Origin: Pteria penguin
Lineage: Eukaryota > Mollusca > Bivalvia > Pterioida > Pteriidae
DNA length: 64,000 nucleotides
Assembly: GCA_035048485.1 (NCBI GenBank)
Contig: CM068584.1
Location: 65,220,542 to 65,284,541 of the forward strand
Reading direction: 5' to 3'
Positions 35,181 through 45,693 of this stretch are shown here, one piece after another. The stretch's first letter is position 1, and every line of letters begins with the position of its first letter. The notes under the pieces were generated by a model, which did not search any database, had not been told where the DNA came from, and saw only the letters and a list, made by a program, of their open reading frames with translations. The translations under genes were made by a program, and so were the position numbers.

Positions 35181-35240
35181 CCTCTTCAGTGATGTCTTGA
35201 TGTGGAGAGACTTGAAGATTCTGCATCTCAGCAATAACAT
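35181..35240 (-). CDS. Gene A exon 4 (60-nt microexon)
   Basis: Bounded on the minus strand by acceptor TTTGTTGTAG and donor GTAATAG. In phase 1 it encodes (D)VIAEMQNLQVSPHQDITEE(G), joining the coiled-coil linker to the NACHT exon. It is conserved in gene B (55883-55942) with three residue changes visible by eye or fewer. The length is a multiple of three and both flanking introns are phase 1, so gain or skipping would not disturb the frame. Confidence 0.75.
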
Positions 35241-35295
35241 CTACAACAAAAGAATTTAATATACTGTACATGTACTTTAATGGCTTATGTAGTAA

Positions 35296-35338
35296 TGTTA
35301 TATTTTATATATATCATATATATCATATATATATTATA

Positions 35339-35376
<38 letters not shown>

Positions 35377-35510
35377 AAACCTCGATATCTCAAAGTCGGA
35401 GGGACAGTGGAAAATACTTCGAGATATCCGTAGTTCGAGATATCCAAATTTCGAGTTTAGGATCACAAATTTTGAAGTGGTTAACATATATATATATATA
35501 TATTTTTATA
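35296..35510. repeat. (TA)n and a MITE-like fragment in intron 4
   Basis: AT runs at 35310-35373 and 35487-35502 bracket AGTCAAACCTCGATATCTCA and several TTCGAGATATC motifs, reminiscent of the TA-flanked MITE at 13486. The aligned part of gene B lacks it. Confidence 0.6.
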
Positions 35511-35629
35511 TACTGGATTTATTACAAGAGCCTAAGTGACTTAAGAGTTTAGTGGAGATTCACATTAGTATATCAACCTTCAGTTTCAGCAGGCTACCAA
35601 CTAGAGCTGTGACGTTATAGGTCCTCATG

Positions 35630-36040
35630 CATTATCTGCATGATACAATATGTATCCTGATACTTGAACGATCTGATATGTATTATGATACTGGAGCAAC
35701 AATATAGTATATATCATGATACTGGAGCAACGATATGGTATATATCATGATACTGGAGCAACAATATGATATGTATCATGATACTGAAACAATGATACGA
35801 TATGTATCATGATATTGATTAAACGATACAATATATATCATGATAGTGGAGCAACGTTACCATATGTATAATGATACTGAAGCAACGATATGATATGTAC
35901 CATGACACTGAAACAACGATACAATATGTATCATGATACTGATTCAACGATATAATATATATCATGATACTGAAGCAACGATACGATATGTATCATGATA
36001 GTGGAGCAACAATGTAATATGTATCACGATAATCAAGAAA
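35630..36040. repeat. ~31-bp minisatellite, about 12 copies, in intron 3/4 region of gene A
   Basis: The unit is roughly ATGATACTGGAGCAACGATA followed by TGATATGTATC. The ATCATGATAC motif makes each unit partly palindromic. Not present at the matching place in gene B. Confidence 0.8.
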
Positions 36041-37320
36041 CCAAGTTTGTAATTGATTGCATTGGTATGAGTATCCAAAAATAGTCCCTAAATAAAAAGA
36101 TAGAGTCCCTGAGATAAAAAATATAGTCATACCGCTTTCAACGAGAAATAGATACAAAAACATGAAAAAATATTTTGATGATTTTGTTAGAATTGTTTTG
36201 CTTGATAACTCTACATAGAAATATTTATAAATATCATAAAAATTTTTACAGATTTTTAAAAAGAAAAGGATTGCTGTATCGTTGTCATATGGTTTGAGCT
36301 CCTTCTTGTATCATGTATATTATCATGCCCTCTGTATCACGATATATCTTAATGTGGTATATAGTGACAGCCCTAATAACAACATATATAAAACTATCCT
36401 GGCGTGACATGACAATATACCGAATCATTTTTATTTATGTTTATGATTTGTTGGTCGATAGGGGTTTTCCTGTCGCTTTCAACAGAATTTTGACAGTTCA
36501 GGACACCGAAGGAGAAGATAACTAGACCTGTCTTGATGGGACAGATACCTCCCAAAGGTGAATAACGACAAGTTGAAAGGGGCCATAATACTGTAAAAGT
36601 TTAAGAATGGAATTATCTCCCTTTATGACAACCTTCATATAATGTCCACAATGTACCATGAAGAAGTTATTGCCCAGACAGAAATTTTGGCTCTGTGTAT
36701 TTTGGTTCAAGGTCATGACACACTCTTGGGTCGTAGACAAAAATTGTGCGAAATATTGTTGGTCCATGATGAAGCGTGATGTAGTTATGGCCAAGACGAG
36801 AATTTCGGCCATGGTTACACTGTGACCTTGATCTTATAGATATGCCCTTGGTTCAAGGTGAAATCAAAGTCAACAAATTTCACATCAGTCAGGAACATCT
36901 TCTGTCTGCAAACTGACCTAGTTTGACATATGTACATGTATCATTGATATGTGCAAGAGATCAAGCAATATACAAATTCTTGACGCCCGGACAGACAGAC
37001 CGACATATGCAAATTCATAGACCTGACTTGCTTTGCAATCTGCTCAATTAAAAGTATAAGAGAGCAAATAGTGTTAGTCTTTTGTTTATATATTAACTTC
37101 ACTCTGGAAGAATTTACTTAGATGATAGCACTTTTATTTAGATGATAATTAAATCTGTTGATTTTTTTTCACGTTACTGCATTTGTAGATAGCAAAGCTT
37201 ATCACAGCCTTGGAAGTCATTTTTCTATTAAATTACCAAAGGATTCGTTTAACGGTAATAAAGGCCCAATGAAAATTATGAAAAACCTTAAAATCATGTT
37301 ATTTAATATCTTTGAATATA
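36041..37320. other. Gene A intron 3 sequence with repeat pieces
   Basis: 36530-36830 holds GGCCATAATACTGTAAAAGT and several TTATGGCCAAGA-type motifs typical of degenerate dispersed repeats. 36840-36965 matches the ~145-bp repeat unit of 28.0-28.4 kb and the segment at 58241-58335 in gene B. No exon found. Confidence 0.5.
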
Positions 37321-37321
37321 C

Positions 37322-37375
37322 CTGCATGCTCTTGTAATGTAGACATCAGATTCTTGTTGACCATACTTTGTTCAG
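37322..37375 (-). CDS. Gene A exon 3 (54-nt microexon), missing from copy B
   Basis: Acceptor TTTTTAG and donor GGTATATT on the minus strand. In phase 1 it encodes (A)EQSMVNKNLMSTLQEHA(G). Its start resembles exon 2 (AEQ-x-[MV]V), suggesting the two arose by exon duplication. Gene B lacks the block 36967 to ~39333 that contains this exon, apparently by a clean deletion in B or an insertion in A. Because the exon is symmetric (phase 1-1), B stays in frame without it. Expression of this exon is not proven. Confidence 0.65.
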
Positions 37376-37539
37376 CTAAAAATATAAGCAAATTTATAAA
37401 CATGAAGCAATAAAATTACCAGGACCAATATTGTCTGATAAGAAATTATTTGAAAAATTGTCTCAGAAATAATAATTCAAAGAAATAGTCTAGTAAGTAA
37501 TGATACAAGTGTTGATTAATTGGTGACATATGTCACTTC

Positions 37540-37650
37540 CAACAATTATTTGGTTATACCACGACATGGAAGCAGGAGGTAACCAACCTTTTAAAAACAG
37601 TGGCACAATCCGGAAATCGAACCTGGATCATTTGGACCGCAAGTAGTAAT
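37540..37650 (-). mobile_element. SINE family 2 fragment
   Basis: Minus-strand match to body and B box: ATGGAAGCAGGAGGTAACCA and GGAAATCGAACCTGGATCAT near 37613. The head end is lost. Lies in intron 2 of gene A, inside the block missing from B. Confidence 0.65.
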
Positions 37651-38504
37651 GTGGAAATTATCTAACATGTTGTTAAGACAAATGCCACTGAAATATTTTT
37701 TCAAGATAGTTTTACAGCAAATAACTCTTTATCTAAACAAGCTATCTTTCAGAAATCTTCTTGAAATTGGGATTACAGACACCAAGGGTGTACTGCAATG
37801 AAGCAATGAGTAGAATGCCATTTAACCCTTGGTTCACCAAGGTTTATCTTCCTAGAAAACATACACTACAAGCAAGTGGTAAGTGACAAAGAGCTCTACT
37901 ATGGTAAGTCTTACGAGTGACCTTTATGTACAGAGGTGACCTTTATACAAGGTTCATCTTCCAAGAAAACATAGGAAAAGTGTGAGATAATCATGGGTAT
38001 GCCTATTTTATGTCTCTTTATATGATTATTTATTTATTATGGTTCACATATTTCATTTGATTCCTTACTGATATTATAAACATTGATTTGTTGGAAAAGT
38101 GACTATTGAAATTAATGATCCGATTTCTGTTAAGGGTCACTTTTTGTTTTTATATTTATTAAGCTCAAGTATACAGATATTCAGTTCCATACACTGTTTA
38201 CAACATAAAGTGTGAGGAAATGGTCAAGAGTATCAATTGTGAGGAAATGGTCAAAAGTATCAATTGTTCAGATCCAATTTCCTGTGTATCTACTTTTGTC
38301 CAAGTGTACAGGAACATCCTTTGGCTACAGTTTCCTGCCACTGTCTAAGTGTCTTGACAGATATAAATACCGACGCACACTTTATTTCTATAAGTTCAAG
38401 TGCAACTCCCTTTGGTCTGCAAATTTTACCCCAAAAAAAAGGTCATTTTCAACCATCTTAAGGTCTGCAACCCCCCTTTCCAGACCGAGTAGTGTAAAAC
38501 ATTA

Positions 38505-38790
38505 GTCACAGCAGGTGTGGCCTAGTGGATAAGGTGCTGGGCCCGTGACCAAGATGTCCCGGGTTCGACTCCCGCCCTGGGCACACCGGTGTTCTGTCTT
38601 TTGGATGAGACAGTAAAAACCGAGGTTCCCTGTCACGGTAGGCATGGCAAGTTAAAGATCCCTCACTGCTTTGAGTGGGTCTGTTAAAGGTCTATATTTG
38701 TGTGCAATGCATCAGACAGATGCCGTCACCATATATGTGAAATAATCGTGGAGTGACGTGAAACAATAAACAATCAATCAATCAATCAAA
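38505..38790 (+). mobile_element. SINE family 1, full length, intron 2 of gene A
   Basis: Head GTGTGGCCTAGTGGATAAGG, B box GGGTTCGACTCCC, core GATCCCTCACTGCTTTGAGT and an AATCAATCAATCAATC tail. Opposite to the gene. It lies in the ~2.4-kb block absent from B. Confidence 0.85.
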
Positions 38791-39362
38791 GAACCTGCAA
38801 CCCACTCCTCCCCCTTACAAAAATTTCTAGATCCGCCTATGCAATATAGTACTTATAGGAAAGTTTCAATGTAGTACTTATGGCTATAGGAATCTGGAAC
38901 CAGGGATAGAAATCAGACAAGGGGTGTGTCATGTGCGAAAAATCCCTCAGATTTTTTAATGTAATCTAGATATTTATGGCACCAGACATTCAAACACAAA
39001 CAATTATTCTGTAAATTCAATGTTGCAAGTTCTAGATATTTTTTCTATAGAATATATGGAAAAATACCAGTAGGGAAAATATAAGATTGAAAGGAATAAG
39101 ATTTTTTTTAGGAATTCATTGGACTTAATATACTTAAAACTTGAACTTGCAACTAAATATAAAAAAAAAATCCCTATTCATATATCCATGGACCCATTTA
39201 GTGAATTCTATCGATTTATTTCCATGGAATCTTAATTTGTCTGAATTGGCATATTTACTCAGTATTTTCCCTAATTTTATAGACAACTATACTTAATTAC
39301 TAATATTATCATGCATTGATATTTTACTACTTTAAAACTCATGGAAGCTTCTGTGTATTTAC

Positions 39363-39425
39363 CCGTCTGCTGCTGAAGGGCAAAGTCCAAGTTCTCCACA
39401 CGTTCCATGACGACTCTTTGCTCAG
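39363..39425 (-). CDS. Gene A exon 2 (63-nt microexon)
   Basis: Acceptor TTTGCAG at 39432-39426 and donor GGTAAATA on the minus strand. In phase 1 it encodes (A)EQRVVMERVENLDFALQQQT(G), a charged amphipathic segment. The RVENL motif echoes RIENLESAV at the end of exon 1, so the linker looks like a repeated heptad module. Conserved in gene B at 58370-58432. Confidence 0.78.
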
Positions 39426-39589
39426 CTGCAAATACAATGTATAATGTAACTATTATTATCGTTTAGGATTGTTTTGGATCATTCAAAGACCAAAATTAAG
39501 AGTAGCATAAAATTTTAAAATAACATCAACTGTCACAAAATTTAGATTCAGACTTGCCAAGTTTTGAAAATTGTATCACTGATTTTGAC

Positions 39590-39672
39590 ACAGGCCCCAG
39601 CAGGATTTGAACCTCAGACCTTTGATCCGTAGAGGATTCCTTTAATCACTAAGGTATGCCAGCTTTAACCAG
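39590..39672 (-). repeat. tRNA-like fragment in intron 1
   Basis: The minus strand shows a B-box-like GGTTCAAATCCTGC and an A-box-like TTAGTGATTAAAGG. The same fragment sits at 58590-58678 in gene B, so it predates the duplication. Probably a decayed SINE head rather than a tRNA gene. Confidence 0.5.
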
Positions 39673-39883
39673 GGAACAAAAACTGAATATTTTTTTCTGC
39701 TAACTCAAAAGACAGAAAACTGGTAATATTAGTCCATGTTAAGCTATTTGTTGAACTATCACTGATAAATAAAGTAAAATAAATGAATAATCCACTGAAT
39801 ATTATTGGAAATTAAGCAATTCTTCACTATTCGTTATATTATCCATGTAAACTCTTAAGAGAAAATAAATAACATTTTCTAAC

Positions 39884-40535
39884 CTGAATTTTTACTGACA
39901 GCTGATTCTAGGTTCTCTATGCGTTTTTCACGTTGTTGATCTTCTTCATAAAGCCGCTTGAATTCATCAATATACTTGGCTTCCATGTCAGCATCCATAC
40001 AGCAGATCTGTATATCATTTAGCATCTGCGAGTAGGTGCCAGTCCTGCTTGACAATCTGGTCAGTTGACCTTTGTGCACCGTATCCATGCGTTGACAGAT
40101 ATCTTGTAACTCGTTCATGTAGGTCGTGTAGATGTGACATGGAATGACTGTAGTCGCTATATGGCCATATACCTCATTCCGCATAAAACGGATCCTTTCT
40201 AGGTCGTCCCCTAACGATACCACAGACGATGTCGGACGCTTGCCCCACCCATTTGTAGGTCGGAGAGCAGTGTGTGTCGCATTACAATTCCGTAGAAGTG
40301 TGTAGAGCAAGGTTATATCGCACTGACTATAGTCTCCCTGACTCTGTGAAATGCTGAGAATGTTTAACTGTGAAGTGTTCAGCTTCAGTAAGGTACAGCA
40401 AGACACTATATGAGCCGGATTGATTTTATTGCTCAATGTGTCTCTCATTATGTCGCCTCCAAGATCCACTATTGCTCGACACATTCTTGGCCCGCATGTG
40501 TCTGGGGACGGGGGCACTGATATGGCTGTAGCCAT
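39884..40535 (-). CDS. Gene A exon 1: DZIP3-type HEPN domain
   Basis: Encodes 217 residues plus one base, ending at donor CAG-GTTAGA (phase 1). The ATG at 40535 has an in-frame TAG 21 nt upstream, which supports it as the start. Residues ~15-165 look like the HEPN domain of DZIP3-like proteins: LLYTLLRNC near 77, then the diagnostic LERIRFMRNEVYGH with R119-N120-x4-H125. HEPN domains of this type often act as metal-independent RNases or RNA-binding effectors. Residues ~185-217 are a charged coiled coil (QQREKRIENLESAV). A TTTCAG acceptor at 40602-40597 suggests the exon begins near 40596 with a short 5' UTR and an unseen upstream non-coding exon. Confidence 0.85.
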
Positions 40536-40596
40536 AGTGACCGTTAAATGTATCTAAGTCACGTCCTTCATAGTAAATTGGTAGGGAACACTGCCA

Positions 40597-41145
40597 CTGA
40601 AATTATAAAGAATAGAATTCAAATTACTAAGTAAACTACAGGATTATACTAAAAGAATATTTTAACTTATTTTTTAAATTCTGCTTTTGAGATTAAAAAG
40701 AGGTTTCAACGGAAAACACACAGAAGTTTGGTTATGACACTTGGGGTAAACTTGGGGTTTTTTTGTAAGTGACAATACAAATTTAAATTCTTCTGTATCA
40801 ATACTTAAGGGTTTTGCTCATAAAATACGATTAGAAATGTAAAACACATATTCAAAATTTACTTGTTTGAATGATGAAATATTTTGATTATTCCTTTTTA
40901 AAAAAAATTCCTCGTAAAATATGTATTGTTCTCTATGATAAAGCCTGATGCTTTACCTCAAATGTTCTGAATGCCCATTATCAAATTTACAAGTGTCCGA
41001 CTTCGAGAATACAAACATTTCAGTCTTTTGGGAGAAATTGGGTTGACATGAATAGTTAGAGAGTTAATAAGCTTTACAGATGAGTGATTAGTGTCTGTCA
41101 CTCCATGTATTGGATGCAATGACCCACAGGGTGATGGTGACCACT
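40597..41145 (-). promoter_or_regulatory. Conserved upstream flank of gene A
   Basis: This 550-bp stretch aligns well with 59611-60160 upstream of gene B, including identical runs such as AGAGGTTTCAACGGAAAACA and ACTTGGGGTAAACTT-like sequence. It should hold a 5' intron or promoter. I see no unambiguous TATA box or initiator, so the regulatory role is inferred from position and conservation only. Confidence 0.4.
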
Positions 41146-41256
41146 TCGATTCCCTGGTTGCGCCACTATGTTTAAGAGGATGGTTACCTCCTGCTTCCAT
41201 TTCGCAATATAATTGAAAAATTGTTGAAAGCGACGTAAAATACCAATCAACCAACA
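41146..41256 (+). mobile_element. SINE family 2, 5'-truncated
   Basis: Starts at the B box (TTCGATTCCCTGGTTGCGCC), continues GTTTAAGAGGATGGTTACCT and ends CGACGTAAAATACCAATCAA. The same insertion in block B is split between ~60190-60240 and ~63924-64000. Confidence 0.8.
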
Positions 41257-42240
41257 AGCCAATTATCCCCAACCTGATAGCGTCACTGTGACTGTTAAAA
41301 ATACCCATAATCATGTCACACGGCGATCACAGCGTTATGTGTTTTCGTGGACTTAATAGAGTTTGCCCATGTGATGTCACACTACTAGCATTAGTGGCCA
41401 TGTTGGAGTACAACTCTCGGACTTTTTCCATCGCTACCATGTAAACTTCATTAAATTTCTGAGAAATTAACTATTTATCAGGGTAGATTTCGGGACTTCA
41501 GTCTTAATTAATCAGTAAATATATTCAATCAATTGAAAATTTTCTGTAAAATATTAAGATATACAGTGCGATTATTTCATAAAATTAAGATAAATCAAGC
41601 AGTTTTATATGAGCATTGATGGATAAAGTCCGAGAGTTGTACTCCAATGAGGGAGATAACTCTAGCTAATTTGAGGAAAACAGGGCTGTATGGGAACACT
41701 CTATATTCAGTCGGCCTATACGTACGTTTAGAGTACCAACAAATAATATCCAATGTATTGTGAAACAAAGTTCAACACTTGCCTTCATATGCATAAATTC
41801 ATTTCAGTTGCACATTTTCTTATTAACATGGCAGTTGCCATTTTTTGTACGATCCTGTAGCTCAGACTTGTTTTCGTGGAAATTGCTTTGTATGGATAAT
41901 ACCTTATTCCTTCAGATCTTGTTACTTCATTCTTTTTTGTGTGTGTGTTTCAGAATAAAACAGTTCCACACTGACAGATTTGTGTTTTACCTTCCCAGTA
42001 GTAAGTCATAATTTCCTGTTTTGGAACCTTTCAATCGGAACAATTTGTATTTTTCCATGCACGTAATCGTGAAGGAAAAAGCGATGCGTTCCGATGCGAA
42101 ACTGTATACAACAAAGAACTAAAAACGGTCTCTCGTATTCCGAAATAATTTTTCATTTCTTTGTTTCTTGTCTTTTTCCTCTTTTTTGCCGGTGGATGTG
42201 GGGGGAGGGGAGGGAGAGTTGTTTTGTTTTTGGAGAAGTA
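41257..42240. other. Non-coding spacer
   Basis: GGACTTTTTCCATC...GATGGATAAAGTCC-type inverted sequence flanks 41419-41632 (ACTCTCGGACTTTTTCCATC against GATGGATAAAGTCCGAGAGT), so a ~215-bp foldback element with TACAACTC ends is likely. The rest shows nothing recognisable. Confidence 0.5.
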
Positions 42241-42242
42241 AT

Positions 42243-42400
42243 TTGGTTGGTTGACGTAGAATGGAAGCAGGAAAAAATAATCCTCTAATCACACAGGCAT
42301 ACAGTGATACACACACGTGTTGTATGTCTGTGTCTTAACATAATGGCTCACTCCCGGAATCGAACTCGGACTATGTGCACCGCATTCAAAGCGGGTTTTT
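42243..42400 (-). mobile_element. SINE family 2, decayed
   Basis: TTGGTTGGTTGACGTAGAAT at the left is the complement of the family 2 tail. Near 42355 CCGGAATCGAACTCGGACTA is the B-box complement and GTGCACCGC follows. The body is degraded. Confidence 0.6.
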
Positions 42401-42582
42401 ATAGTTGGCATAAAAGGAAAGGGGGAGCATATACGGACGTCAAACTACTCAGCAATTTTGTGTGCCAAATCTCAGTAGAGTTTTGCTTGGAAATATGTAG
42501 CGAAAAGGGGGATCCGGGCCCCAGGATCCCTTCTAAATCCGCCACTGGTGCATCAAATCCCAAGAAGACACGCTCTTACGTA

Positions 42583-44020
<1,438 letters not shown>

Positions 44021-44036
44021 TTGAGTAAACTGTTAA

Positions 44037-44311
44037 GCCGGCGTGGCCTAGTGGTATCGCGTCGGACTCCTGATCGAGAGGCCGGGGTTCGATTCCCGCT
44101 CTGGTCATGCCGGTGTCATGTCTTTCGGACGAGACAGTAAAAACCGAGGCCCCGTGTCGTGGTATGCATGGCACGTTAAAGATCCCTCACTGCTTCGGGT
44201 TGGTCCGTTGCAAAGGTCAAAATTTGTATGCCCCGCATCAGGCAGATGCCGTCACCATATACGTGAAATATTCGTGGTGTGACGTTAAACAGAAATCAAT
44301 CAATCAATCAG
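44037..44311 (+). mobile_element. SINE family 1, full length with 13-bp target duplication (reference copy)
   Basis: Flanked by TTGAGTAAACTGT at 44021-44033 and 44312-44324. Head CGTGGCCTAGTGGTATCGCG, B box GGGTTCGATTCCCGC, core GATCCCTCACTGCTTCGGGT, then GGCAGATGCCGTCACCATAT, GTGTGACGTTAAAC and an ATCA-repeat tail. The clean head and duplication make it the best model of family 1 in the window. Confidence 0.93.
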
Positions 44312-44424
44312 TTGAGTAAACTGTCAACCACTGGTGACAGTGGCGGATTCAGAAGTGGGAGGGGGGGATTAATACAGACTATTATGAAACCAATAATCGT
44401 ACATCTACTAGACTTCTCCGGGTA

Positions 44425-44612
44425 ATATAAGCCTGTGTGGGTTACTGGATGAGGTGGCCAGCTCATAACCGAGAAGTCCCGGGCTCGACTCCTGCCTTTC
44501 AGATGAGACAGTCAAAATTGAGGTCCCGTGTAATGGTGGGCGTAGCAATAAATCATCCCTCGATCACTGCTTCAGGTAGTCCTTTGCCAAGGTATAAATT
44601 TCTATGCAATGA
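44425..44612 (+). mobile_element. SINE family 1, decayed and 3'-truncated
   Basis: Head GTGTGGGTTACTGGATGAGG, B box GGGCTCGACTCCTGC, partly duplicated core (CATCCCTCGATCACTGCTTC). Ends where the adjacent minisatellite starts. Confidence 0.65.
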
Positions 44613-45415
44613 TATGTTAAGATCTATTCAAATAAAGAACAGTGCAGAGCAGGTGAAATGGCATGTAAACATCCGATTAAATAGACAACACTACAGAACG
44701 GGTGAGTGAGATGTGAAGATCTGTTGAAATAGAGAACACTACAGAATGGTGAGTGGGATGTGAAGATTTGATAAAAAAATAGAACACTATGGAATGGGTG
44801 AGTGGGTTGTGAATATCGGATGAAATAGAGAAAACTATTGAATAAGTGAGTGGGATGTGAATATCTGATGATTAGAGAAAACTATAAAACAAGTGAGTGG
44901 GATGTGAAGATCTGATGAAAAATGGAACACTACAGAATGGGTGAGTGGGTTGTGAAGATCTGGTTAAAAAGAAAACACTACAGAACCAGTGTGTGGGATG
45001 TGATGATCTGATGAAATAAAGAACACTAAAGAACGGGTGAGTGGGACGTGAAGGTATGATGATAAAAGAACACTATGGAACAGGTGAGTTAACCTGAAGA
45101 TCTGGTGAAATAGAAAACACTACAGAACAGTGAATGGAATGTGAAGATCTGGTGAAAAAGAGAACACTACAGAATGAGTAAGTGGGTTATGAAGATCTGA
45201 TGAAATAGAGAACACAACAGAACGGGTGGGTGGAATGTGAAGATATGATGATCAAAGAATACCACAGAACAGGTGAGTGAGATGAAAAGATCTGATGAAA
45301 AAGTGAACACTACGAAACAGGTGGGTGGGATGTGAAGGCCTGATGAAAAAGAGAACTCTACAGAACGGGTGAGTGGGACCCAAAGATCTGATGAAATACA
45401 GAACACTAAAGATGC
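44613..45415. repeat. ~48-bp minisatellite, about 16 copies
   Basis: The unit is roughly GAACACTACAGAACGGGTGA, GTGGGATGTGAAGATCTGAT, GAAATAGA. Copies vary at several sites and in length (45-50 bp). No open frame of interest. Confidence 0.85.
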
Positions 45416-45693
45416 ATTATAGTACTTCAGTATAGTTCTTCATGTTTACCAAATTCCAAAAATCAATATTGTAGCATAGTTCTTGTGTCTTTCATTGTGT
45501 ATAAGATATTAATTTTGCATCACTTTCAAATTTCAAACTTAATCAAACAGACAATTTCAAATTCTTGAATATAATTATAAAAAGCATGTGGTTATGGAAA
45601 AACGCTTTTAAACTAAAGAGTACCAGTAAAACTATATATGCTCATCAAACGACAGTTATAAAGCAGGAAATTGATGACTCAATTCATATACAA

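Noticed and set aside
40958..41314. 118-codon minus-strand frame upstream of gene A
   Set aside because: It overlaps a SINE 2 and is not conserved as a frame in block B.
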